A stretch of 64,000 bases of DNA from Actinomadura sp. WMMA1423 (GTDB lineage: Bacteria; Actinomycetota; Actinomycetes; Streptosporangiales; Streptosporangiaceae): assembly GCF_006547145.1 (NCBI RefSeq), contig NZ_CP041244.1, positions 6,634,001 to 6,698,000 on the forward strand, written 5' to 3'. Below the pieces are notes generated by a model, which was given only the letters and a program-made list of their open reading frames with translations, did no database searches and had not been told where the DNA came from. The translations under genes and the position numbers were made by a program. Shown piece by piece: positions 41,673 to 48,535 of this stretch (within the stretch, counting starts at the first letter, position 1; every line of letters begins with the position of its first letter).

Positions 41673-41688
41673 GGTGATTTGAATCACA
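41673..41688. promoter_or_regulatory. Crp-like site upstream of DoxX-like gene
   Basis: GGTGATTTGAATCACA fits TGTGA-N6-TCACA at 9 of 10 fixed positions and is 71 bp upstream of the DoxX-like start. A Crp/Fnr regulator is encoded at 1460, though whether it binds here is unknown. Confidence 0.5.
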
Positions 41689-41759
41689 ATCGACGCATCT
41701 GACCAGGGAGTCCGCCCGATCACTATTGGACGTCCTGTCTGAACTGAGACACTCCGGGG

Positions 41760-42134
41760 ATGACCGACTCGTCACGCGCGCACCGCCGGCTGGCCACGCT
41801 CATGGCCGGGATGGGCGCCCTGCACATGGTCGCTCCGAAGCCGTTCGACGCGCTCATCCCCGAGCGGCTCCCCGGCGGCGCGCGGACCTGGACCTACCTC
41901 AGCGGCGCCGCCGAGCTGGCCTGCGCCGCGGCCGTCGCCCACCCCCGCACCCGCAGGGCGGGCGCGCTCGCGACGGCGGGCCTGATGGCGGCGGTGTTCC
42001 CGGCGAACGTGAAGATGGCCCGCGACTGGCGCCACCGCCCGCTGCCCTTCCGCGCGGCCGCCTACGGACGCCTCCCCCTCCAGGCCCCGCTCATAGCCTG
42101 GGCCCTCCAGGTCGCCCGCAAGGCGGACCGGTAG
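41760..42134 (+). CDS. DoxX-like membrane protein
   Basis: A 124-residue protein with four hydrophobic helices typical of DoxX-like proteins: LATLMAGMGALHMVAPKPFDALIPERLPGGARTWTYLSGAAELACAAAVA, then GALATAGLMAAVFPANVKMARDW, and a last helix LQAPLIAWALQVA. The N-terminal PKPFDALIP and AAELACA stretches are characteristic of the branch common in actinobacteria. The role is unknown; some family members take part in redox or lipid metabolism at the membrane. The ATG at 41760 has CCGGGG just ahead and no better start. A Crp-like palindrome lies upstream. Confidence 0.82.
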   Translation: MTDSSRAHRRLATLMAGMGALHMVAPKPFDALIPERLPGGARTWTYLSGAAELACAAAVAHPRTRRAGALATAGLMAAVFPANVKMARDWRHRPLPFRAAAYGRLPLQAPLIAWALQVARKADR

Positions 42135-42329
42135 TCCAGGTGCCCGCCGAACTCCGCCGACCCGCGTAGAGTCGTCCGCCGCAGGGGACGGCGATCGCGT
42201 CCAAAGGCAGTTCGAGCTTGCGAGAAACTGATCGCGCAGCGAGCCTCCAAGGCGAGCCGGAGCGATGCCGGCGATCGCCCGCTTTTTCGACGATGGAGGG
42301 CCGCCAGGCCCGAAGGAGGAGAAGAAGCC
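42135..42329. other. intergenic region with GGCGATCGC repeats
   Basis: GGCGATCGC occurs near 42189 and again near 42270, enclosing GCGAGC and GCCGGAG words also found at 40670-40690. A GGAGGAG at 42314 is the ribosome-binding site candidate of the kinase gene. No small ORF is convincing. Confidence 0.4.
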
Positions 42330-42341
42330 ATAAACACGACC

Positions 42342-43946
42342 GTGGAAGCGCTCCGGCCGGGGGATCCTGCGGAGATCGGCGGGTATCCGCTGCTGGGTCG
42401 GCTCGGCGCCGGCGGGATGGGGCAGGTCTACCTGGGACTGACCGGCGGCGGCCGGCACATCGCGCTCAAGGTGATCCGGGAGGACTTCGAGGGCCCGACG
42501 GCGCTCGCCCGCTTCCGCCGCGAGGTCGCGACCGTCGAGCGGGTGCGCGGCCGGTTCGCCGCGGCGATGGTCGGCGCCGGGCTGGACGCCCCGCCGTACT
42601 GGCTGGCCACGGAGTACGTCCCCGGGCCGACGCTCCGGCAGGCGGTCGCCGGCCACGGCCCGCTGCCGCCCGAGACCTGCCTGCGGCTGCTCGCCGAGCT
42701 GGCGCAGGGGCTCCTGGAGATCCACCGGTACGGCGTCCAGCACCGCGACCTCAAGCCGGGCAACGTGATCCTCGCCCCGGACGGGCCGCGCCTGATCGAC
42801 TTCGGCATCGCGCGCGGCGAGGGCCAGACGCAGATCACCCAGACCGGCGCGTGGAACGGCACACCCGGTTATGTCGCGCCCGAGGTCGTCCGCGAGCAGC
42901 AGCCCCTGCCCGCGTCGGACGTGTTCTCGCTCGCCGGCACGATCGCCTACGCCGCCACGGGGCGTCCCCCCTTCGGCGGCGGCCGGATGGAGGCGATCAT
43001 CCATCGCACGCTCAGCGGCGAGATCGACGTGGAGGGCGCCGACCCGCGCGTCGCGGAGCTGGTCCGGCGGTGCGCCGCGAAGGAGCCCGAGGCCAGGATC
43101 ACGCTGGACGCCCTGCTGCGGGAGGTGCCCGTGCCGGGGCCCCTCGCCGCCGACCCCGCCTACCGGCGCATCGTCGGCGTCCCGCGGCCGATGCCCGCCA
43201 GCGTGCCCGACGCCGTCGCGTCGGGCCTCGTCCCGGCCGACCGCACGAGGACGGTCCCGGGCGTCGCGCGCGGACGGTCGCGCGCGGCCGTCGTCGCGGC
43301 GGGCGCCGGGGTGGCCGCCGTCGTCCTGGTGGGTGCCCTCCTGGCGCGGTTCGTCCTCGACGGTGGCGGCGGCGAGAAGGGCGGCGAACCGCAGGCCGGG
43401 CGGAGTCCGCAGAGCGGCCCCGCGACCACCGCCACCACGGGCTCGGCCGCCGGCTCTGGGAGCGGGACCACCGGGGCCGACGGCGTCCCGCCGGACCGGA
43501 TCCTCGTCAAGCAGCCCGGTGACATCGCGGACCTCCGGTGGAGCTCGGCGAACTCGGCGTGCCAGCCCGCCGCCCGTCCGGAGGACTTCGACCTCACCCG
43601 CGACACCCAGACGTCGGTACCGCGCGAGCCGTACACCAAGAAGACCGTCGACTTCGGGCTGCGCTTCAAGTATTCGAACCCCGCCAAGTACTACGTGGCC
43701 GTCCAGGTCCGTCCTCCGGCGGAGCAGCAGGGGAACGGCGTCACGGGGGTGGTGCAGAGCAAGCCGCACCTGTACCCCGGGGACAGCGCATGGCTGAACA
43801 TCCACTACCCCTCGGAGTTCCAGTGGGAGGGCGCCGGAAACGGCACCTACCCGCTCATGAAGGGCGACTGGACGGTCATCTGGCTGCACGTCCACCCGAA
43901 CGGTGACGCCTACTACCTGACGTGCGACGGTTTCACCGTCGCTTGA
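42342..43946 (+). CDS. eukaryotic-type Ser/Thr protein kinase with external domain
   Basis: The 534-residue protein has an N-terminal Hanks-type kinase domain (about 14-265). It shows GRLGAGGMGQVYLG, the catalytic Lys in IALKVIRED, HRDLKPGNV, DFGIARG and APEVV. A transmembrane helix (AAVVAAGAGVAAVVLVGALLARFVL, about 310-335) and a Gly/Ser-rich linker lead to an extracytoplasmic domain of about 150 residues (NSACQPAARPEDF onward). No PASTA repeats are present. GTG at 42342 has no ribosome-binding site at a good distance. An in-frame ATA at 42330 lies 10 nt after GGAGGA and would add MNTT, so a non-standard start is possible. The external domain probably senses a ligand. Confidence 0.9.
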   Translation: MEALRPGDPAEIGGYPLLGRLGAGGMGQVYLGLTGGGRHIALKVIREDFEGPTALARFRREVATVERVRGRFAAAMVGAGLDAPPYWLATEYVPGPTLRQAVAGHGPLPPETCLRLLAELAQGLLEIHRYGVQHRDLKPGNVILAPDGPRLIDFGIARGEGQTQITQTGAWNGTPGYVAPEVVREQQPLPASDVFSLAGTIAYAATGRPPFGGGRMEAIIHRTLSGEIDVEGADPRVAELVRRCAAKEPEARITLDALLREVPVPGPLAADPAYRRIVGVPRPMPASVPDAVASGLVPADRTRTVPGVARGRSRAAVVAAGAGVAAVVLVGALLARFVLDGGGGEKGGEPQAGRSPQSGPATTATTGSAAGSGSGTTGADGVPPDRILVKQPGDIADLRWSSANSACQPAARPEDFDLTRDTQTSVPREPYTKKTVDFGLRFKYSNPAKYYVAVQVRPPAEQQGNGVTGVVQSKPHLYPGDSAWLNIHYPSEFQWEGAGNGTYPLMKGDWTVIWLHVHPNGDAYYLTCDGFTVA

Positions 43947-43956
43947 CCGGCCCCCC

Positions 43957-45147
43957 TCAGCGGACGGCGACGATGGCGGAGCCGTGGCCGAAGAGGCCCT
44001 GGTTCACGGCGATGCCGGCTCGCGCGTCCTCGACCTGGCGCCCCTCGGCCTGACCGCGCAGCTGCCAGGTCAGCTCGCAGACCTGCGCGATCGCCTGGGC
44101 CGGGATCGCCTCGCCGAAGGAGGCGAGCCCGCCGCTCGGGTTGACCGGGATCCGCCCGCCGAGCGTCGTGGCGCCGGACCGGAGCAGCTCCTCGGCTCCG
44201 CCCCGCTCGCACAGGCCGATGTCCTCGTACCAGTCGAGCTCCAAAGCGGTGGACAGGTCGTAGACCTCGGCGAGCGACAGGTCCTCGGGGCCGAGCCCGG
44301 CCTCCTCGTAGGCGGCGTGCGCGATCGCGGACCGGAACGGGCGCTCGGGCTCGGGGACGGTCATCGCCGAGTCGGTCGCGAAGTCGGGCAGGTCCAGGAC
44401 GGTCTTCGGGAACGTGGGCGTCACCGTCGACAGCGCCGGGATGCGCACCGGGTCGGCGATCCCGTGCCGCCGCGCGAACTCCATGGACGTCAGGACGAGC
44501 GCCGCGCCCCCGTCGCTGGTGGCGCAGATGTCCAGGAGCCGGAGCGGGTCGGCGACCACGGCGGACTCGCGTACGTCCTCCACGGTCACCTCCTTGCGGT
44601 ACCGGGCGTTCGGGTTCGCCAGGCCGTGGCGGGCGTTCTTCACCTTGACGGCGGCGAAGTCGTCCAGCGTCGCGCCGTACATGGCCATCCGGCGGCGCGC
44701 GTACAGGGCGAAGTAGATGGGGTTGGTCGCGCCCAGGATGCGGAACCGGAGCCAGTCGGGGTCGTCGGGGCGGTCGCCGCCGACCGGCTTGAAGAAGCCC
44801 TTCGGTGCGGCGTCGGCGCCCACGACCAGCGCGACGTCGCACAGACCCGCGAGGATCTGCGCGCGCGCCGTGTTGATGGCCTGCGCCCCGGAAGCGCAGG
44901 CGGCGTAGCAGCTGGACACCCGCGCGCCCGACCAGCCGAGCGCCTGCGCGAACGTCGCACCCGCGATGAACCCCGGGTACCCGTTGCGGATGGTGTCCGC
45001 GCCCGCCACGTACTGGACGTCGGTCCACGCGAGGCCCGCGTCGGCGAGCGCGGTCCGCGCCGCCGCGAGCCCGTACTCGACGAAGTTGCGGCCCCACTTG
45101 CCCCACGGATGCATGCCCGCGCCCAGGACGGCGATGTCGCGCGTCAT
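43957..45147 (-). CDS. Ltp2-like SCP2-thiolase-fold aldolase
   Basis: A 396-residue thiolase-fold protein beginning DIAVLGAGMHPWGKWGRNFVEYGLAAARTALADAGL. It carries SSCYAACASGAQAINTARAQILAG around the region of the former nucleophile, then FKPVGGDRPDDPDWLRFRILGATNPIYFALYARRRMAMYGATLDDFAAVKVKNARHGL and the C-terminal NPSGGLASFGEAIPAQAIAQVCELTWQLRGQ. It resembles Ltp2 (Rv3540c), which cleaves the steroid side chain by retro-aldol reaction together with a DUF35 domain. Its start overlaps the stop of the DUF35 gene by ATGA, so the two are made as a pair. Confidence 0.82.
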   Translation of the reverse strand: MTRDIAVLGAGMHPWGKWGRNFVEYGLAAARTALADAGLAWTDVQYVAGADTIRNGYPGFIAGATFAQALGWSGARVSSCYAACASGAQAINTARAQILAGLCDVALVVGADAAPKGFFKPVGGDRPDDPDWLRFRILGATNPIYFALYARRRMAMYGATLDDFAAVKVKNARHGLANPNARYRKEVTVEDVRESAVVADPLRLLDICATSDGGAALVLTSMEFARRHGIADPVRIPALSTVTPTFPKTVLDLPDFATDSAMTVPEPERPFRSAIAHAAYEEAGLGPEDLSLAEVYDLSTALELDWYEDIGLCERGGAEELLRSGATTLGGRIPVNPSGGLASFGEAIPAQAIAQVCELTWQLRGQAEGRQVEDARAGIAVNQGLFGHGSAIVAVR

Positions 45148-45593
45148 TTCACGGGCCTCCACATCCAGACGGTGTACTCGGCCTCGTCGTCCTCGTAGAG
45201 GACGCCCTCGGTCAGCTCGACCTCCATGCCGACCTCGAGGTCGTCGACGGTGTGGCCGGGGGCGACCTGGCCCAGGACGACCATCCGCTCGGTCTCGAGT
45301 TCGACGGCCGCCACGGTGTACGGGACGAACGGGTCGGGGGAGACGTACGGGGGCGGCGGCTTGTAGCGGGCGTCGGCGTACGACCAGATGCGCCCGCGTC
45401 CCGACAGCGCGTACGGCTCCAGCTCGGAGCCGTCCTTCGGGCCGGTGCAGCGGGGGTTGCGGCACGCCAGCTCGTTGCGCGGGAAGTACGGCGTTCCGCA
45501 GGTGCCGCAGCGGGTACCCAGCAGGCGGACGTCGCCGTCCTCCGTGGTGAACCAGCCCTCGATCGCCGGACGGCGTTCCTTGGTCGTGGTCAC
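45144..45593 (-). CDS. stand-alone DUF35 (zinc-ribbon/OB-fold) partner of the Ltp2-like protein
   Basis: A 149-residue protein with a Cys4 zinc ribbon (LLGTRCGTCGTPYFPRNELACRNPRC) and an OB fold (GRGRIWSYADARYKPPPPYVSPDPFVPYTVAAVELE, then VVLGQVAPGHTVDDLEVGMEVELTEGVLYEDDE). In Ltp2-type aldolases a DUF35 domain docks onto the thiolase fold and is needed for activity. In M. tuberculosis that domain is fused in ChsH2, while here it is free. The start is GTG at 45593. It precedes the Ltp2-like gene with a 4-bp overlap. Confidence 0.87.
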   Translation of the reverse strand: MTTTKERRPAIEGWFTTEDGDVRLLGTRCGTCGTPYFPRNELACRNPRCTGPKDGSELEPYALSGRGRIWSYADARYKPPPPYVSPDPFVPYTVAAVELETERMVVLGQVAPGHTVDDLEVGMEVELTEGVLYEDDEAEYTVWMWRPVK

Positions 45594-45700
45594 GCGCCCC
45601 TCCTCGTCTCCGAACGGGCGCAGCGTAACAACCGGGCGAGCCCCCGAAACGGGACGTGTCCGGTGAGCGGGACCCTCCGCCCGGACGCGCCACCCAGCTA

Positions 45701-45714
45701 ACTGACTCGTCAGT
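45701..45714. promoter_or_regulatory. palindromic operator in the DUF35/SDR divergent promoter
   Basis: ACTGACTCGTCAGT is an inverted repeat with 6-bp arms around a 2-bp centre and shares ACTGAC-N2-GTCAGT with the operator at 41566. It lies between the DUF35/Ltp2-like operon and the divergent SDR operon, so one TetR-type protein may control both sides. Confidence 0.6.
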
Positions 45715-45805
45715 CACTTCGCTACAGTGAACCGAGCCGGATTCTGTCCGTATCGCTCCCCCCGGGGCGGACGGAGACAAGATGCGGACACGGGCAGCGT
45801 GCGAG

Positions 45806-45850
45806 CACGACGCGAACAGGCACGACGCGAACAGGCACGACGCGGACAAG
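45806..45850. repeat. three 15-bp tandem repeats upstream of SDR gene
   Basis: CACGACGCGAACAGG occurs twice exactly (45806-45820, 45821-45835), followed by a third copy with two changes (45836-45850). The array lies in the leader of the SDR gene. Confidence 0.85.
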
Positions 45851-45885
45851 TACGGCAGGGTGCGGACAGCTAAGGGAGCATGCGG

Positions 45886-46653
45886 ATGCGGACTGGACTT
45901 GAAGGCAAGACCGCGCTGGTCACCGGGGCGTCCCGGGGGATCGGGAAGGCGATCGCCACCGCGTTCGCCGCCGAGGGGGCCAACGTCGTCCTCTCCTCCC
46001 GCAAGCAGGAGGCGCTGGACGAGGTGGCGAAGGAGATCAGCGCCGCCCACCCGGGCGCGGGCGTCCTGCCCAAGGCCGCGCACGTGGGCGACGCCGAGCA
46101 GGCCGCCGCCTGCGTCGACGCGGCCGTCGCCGAGTTCGGCGGCCTCGACATCCTCGTCAACAACGCCGGCACGAACCCCTACTTCGGTCCGATGGCCGAC
46201 ATCGAGCCCGCCGCCGCGGCCAAGACCGTCCAGGTCAACCAGTTCGCGATCGTCCAGTGGACGCAGCTCGCGCTGCGCGCCTCGCTCGCCGAGCGCGGCG
46301 GCGCCGTCATCAACATCGCCTCGGTCGGCGGCATGGTCACCGAGCACGGCATCGGCTACTACAACGCCACCAAGGCCGCCGTGATCCACCTCAGCCGGCA
46401 GTTCGCGATGGAGCTGGCTCCGAAGGTCCGCGTGAACTGCATCGCGCCCGGCCTGGTCAAGACGCACCTCGCCCGCGCCCTGTGGGAGAACAACGAGGCC
46501 GAGATCGGCAAGTACATGCCGCTCGGCCGCATCGGCGAGCCCGAGGACATCGCGAACGCGGCGGTGTTCCTCGCGGGCGACGCCTCGTCCTGGATGACCG
46601 GCCAGACGCTCGTCGTGGACGGCGGCGCCACCATCCGGCCCTCGATCGCCTGA
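45886..46653 (+). CDS. short-chain dehydrogenase
   Basis: A 255-residue classical SDR. It has TGASRGIG for cofactor binding, NNAG in DILVNNAGTNPYFGP, the catalytic Ser/Tyr/Lys set in INIASVGGMVTEHGIGYYNATKAAVIHLSRQFAMELAP, and C-terminal SSWMTGQTLVVDGGA. The second ATG (45886) is chosen because AGGGAG lies 7 bp ahead of it; the first (45880) is too close. It heads an operon with the LLM gene, divergent from the Ltp2-like pair. An acyl-CoA or steroid hydroxy/keto step is plausible. Confidence 0.9.
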   Translation: MRTGLEGKTALVTGASRGIGKAIATAFAAEGANVVLSSRKQEALDEVAKEISAAHPGAGVLPKAAHVGDAEQAAACVDAAVAEFGGLDILVNNAGTNPYFGPMADIEPAAAAKTVQVNQFAIVQWTQLALRASLAERGGAVINIASVGGMVTEHGIGYYNATKAAVIHLSRQFAMELAPKVRVNCIAPGLVKTHLARALWENNEAEIGKYMPLGRIGEPEDIANAAVFLAGDASSWMTGQTLVVDGGATIRPSIA

Positions 46654-46672
46654 CGGAAAAAGGGAGACGCGC

Positions 46673-47632
46673 ATGTCACGCTGGGGACTGACCATTCCGC
46701 TGACCGGCCTCCCGCTGGCCGAGCACCGCGAGATCGTTTCCGGGCTGTCCGCGCTCGGCTACACCGACGCCTGGTCGGCCGAGACGAACGGCGCCGACGC
46801 GTTCACCCCGCTGGCGCTCGCCTCGCAGTGGGATCCCGGGCTGCGCCTCGGACCGGCGATCGTCCCGGTCTACACGCGCGGCCCCGCGCTGCTGGCCCAG
46901 CACGCCGCCACCCTCGCCGACCTCGCGCCCGGACGGTTCGTGCTGGGCATCGGCACGTCGTCCGACACGATCGTCCAGCGCTGGAACGGCGTCCCGTTCG
47001 ACGAGCCCTACAAGCGCACCCGCGACACGCTGCGCTTCCTCCGCAAGGCGCTCGCGGGGGAGAAGGTGAAGGAGGAGTACGAGACCTTCGCCGTGCGGGG
47101 CTTCAAGCTGGAGAGCGCACCCGCGACGCCGCCGCCGATCGTCCTCGCCGCGCTGCGCCCCGGCATGCTGCGGCTCGCCGCCCGCGAGGCCGACGGCGCG
47201 ATCACCAACTGGCTCGCGCCGAAGGACGTCCGGACGGTCCGCGGCGCGCTCGGCGACGAGCCGGAGCTGATCGCGCGGCTGTTCGTCTGCCCCACCGCGG
47301 ACCCCGAGGAGGCCCGCGCGATCGGCCGCTGGATGATCGCCGCGTACATGACGGTCCCGGTCTACCGGGCGTTCCACGAGTGGCTCGGCCGCGGCGAGGC
47401 GCTGCGCCCCATGAACGAGGCGTGGGCGGCCGGCGACCGCAGGAAGGCGCTGGAGGTCATCCCGGACGAGGTGGTGGACGACCTGATCGTGCACGGCTCC
47501 CCGGACGCCTGCCGCGCCCGCGTGCGCGAGTACGTCGACAACGGCCTCACGACGCCGGTGCTGGCCGTCGTGCCTGGTGGAGGGCTCTCCCAGGCGGAGG
47601 CGGTGCGGGCGCTCGCCCCCAGTGCGGACTGA
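46673..47632 (+). CDS. LLM-class F420-dependent oxidoreductase
   Basis: A 319-residue luciferase-like oxidoreductase. It begins RWGLTIPLTGLPLAEHREIVSGLSALGYTDAWSAETNGADAFTPLALA, then has LGPAIVPVYTRGPALLAQHAATLADLAPGRFVLGIGTSS and PPIVLAALRPGMLRLAAREADGAITNWLAP. The GRFVLGIG stretch is the family F420/FMN site. It resembles Rv3520c-type enzymes linked to cholesterol regulons in mycobacteria. The ATG at 46673 has a GGGAGACGC upstream and follows the SDR stop by 19 bp. The substrate is unknown. Confidence 0.88.
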   Translation: MSRWGLTIPLTGLPLAEHREIVSGLSALGYTDAWSAETNGADAFTPLALASQWDPGLRLGPAIVPVYTRGPALLAQHAATLADLAPGRFVLGIGTSSDTIVQRWNGVPFDEPYKRTRDTLRFLRKALAGEKVKEEYETFAVRGFKLESAPATPPPIVLAALRPGMLRLAAREADGAITNWLAPKDVRTVRGALGDEPELIARLFVCPTADPEEARAIGRWMIAAYMTVPVYRAFHEWLGRGEALRPMNEAWAAGDRRKALEVIPDEVVDDLIVHGSPDACRARVREYVDNGLTTPVLAVVPGGGLSQAEAVRALAPSAD

Positions 47633-47727
47633 GACCGCGCGATCACGTCCCGATGTTTACGGCCAGGGGGAGCGGGGAGGGTGGGGCAAATCCTGCAGGA
47701 CAACGACGGAGACGTGAGGAGCTGATC

Positions 47728-48027
47728 GTGCTCACGCTGACCAGCGGTGCCGTCCAGGTCATTCGTACGGTGACCGCCAATCCGGAGCTTCCGCCCGAGA
47801 CCGGCATCCGCATCGAGTCCGGGCTGGACGGCTCGGACGCGCTGCGGCTCTCGGTGGCCCCCGCCCCCGAGGCCGGCGACCAGGTCGTGGAGGAGGAGGG
47901 CGCCAAGGTGTACCTGGAACCCACGGTCGCCGAGATGCTCGACGACAAGACCCTCGACGCCCAGGTCGACCCGCAGGGCGACGTGGCCTTCACCATCGCG
48001 GAGGGAACCGAGGGAACCCCCACCTGA
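47728..48027 (+). CDS. HesB/IscA-like protein lacking cysteines
   Basis: A 99-residue protein with the HesB/IscA-like pattern: LTLTSGAVQVIRTVTANPELPPETGIRIESG, LRLSVAPAPEAGDQVVEEEGAKVYLEPTVAEMLDDKTLDAQVDPQGDVAFTIAE. True A-type carriers have three conserved Cys; none is present here. The protein therefore cannot carry a Fe-S cluster in the normal way and may be a structural relative, a common actinobacterial variant. The start is GTG at 47728 with GAGGA 8 bp upstream. Confidence 0.78.
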   Translation: MLTLTSGAVQVIRTVTANPELPPETGIRIESGLDGSDALRLSVAPAPEAGDQVVEEEGAKVYLEPTVAEMLDDKTLDAQVDPQGDVAFTIAEGTEGTPT

Positions 48028-48038
48028 CGTAGGGAGGA

Positions 48039-48076
48039 CGAGACCGGGGCGCGCCCACCGGGCCGCCCCGGTCTCG
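48039..48076 (+). terminator. hairpin terminator
   Basis: CGAGACCGGGGCG at 48039-48051 pairs with 48064-48076, a 13-bp stem with a 12-nt loop, 11 bp after the HesB-like stop. Confidence 0.8.
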
Positions 48077-48136
48077 TGCGCCCGGCCCTGTCTCCTGCGC
48101 CGCGCGGCGCACACCGCCCCGGTCGGCGCCGTCCGT

Positions 48137-48484
48137 TCAGCGCATGGCGGCGACGACGGCGATCACGGCGAACACGAAGGCCACGGCGGTGAGGACCGCG
48201 AAGGCGGCGATCACCGCGCAGGCCAGGCCGCGCGGCTGGTCGCGCCAGGACGCGGAGTGGTCGCGCAGGGCCGAGGTGCGGTCGCGCCAGATCAGGGACC
48301 GGTCGCGCCAGGCGGCGGATCGGTCGCGCCACTTCCGGGAGCGGTCGCGACGGTTCGAGGAGCGGTTGCGACCCGTCGAGGAGCGGTCGCGACGATCTGG
48401 GGGGTGGGCGCGCGCCTGCCGGTCCGGTTGTGGCCGGAACGACCGTCCCGCGTCCAGGGGGTCGGGCGAAGGCGGGGTCGTCAC
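48137..48484 (-). CDS. heptad-repeat membrane protein (RDRSxxW repeats)
   Basis: A 115-residue frame from a GTG at 48484. After a Pro-rich start, eight consecutive 7-residue units of the form R-D-R-S-x-x-W/R/L follow (about residues 32-87: RDRSSTG, RNRSSNR, RDRSRKW, RDRSAAW, RDRSLIW, RDRTSAL, RDHSASW, RDQPRGL). One long hydrophobic helix (LACAVIAAFAVLTAVAFVFAVIAVVAAM) closes the chain. At the DNA level the repeat has a 21-bp period. The steady unit length without stops and the following transmembrane helix favour a real gene, though the Shine-Dalgarno sequence is weak. Family not recognised. Confidence 0.55.
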   Translation of the reverse strand: MTTPPSPDPLDAGRSFRPQPDRQARAHPPDRRDRSSTGRNRSSNRRDRSRKWRDRSAAWRDRSLIWRDRTSALRDHSASWRDQPRGLACAVIAAFAVLTAVAFVFAVIAVVAAMR

Positions 48485-48535
48485 GGGCGCCAGTGTTGCA
48501 GATAGACCGCTCCACTCGCGGAGCGCGGAAGCCGT

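Noticed and set aside
45782..45892. Translation of the 15-bp repeats as an HDANR-repeat peptide preceding the SDR gene.
   Set aside because: It lacks a convincing start and runs out of frame into the SDR gene, so it is treated as a leader repeat.
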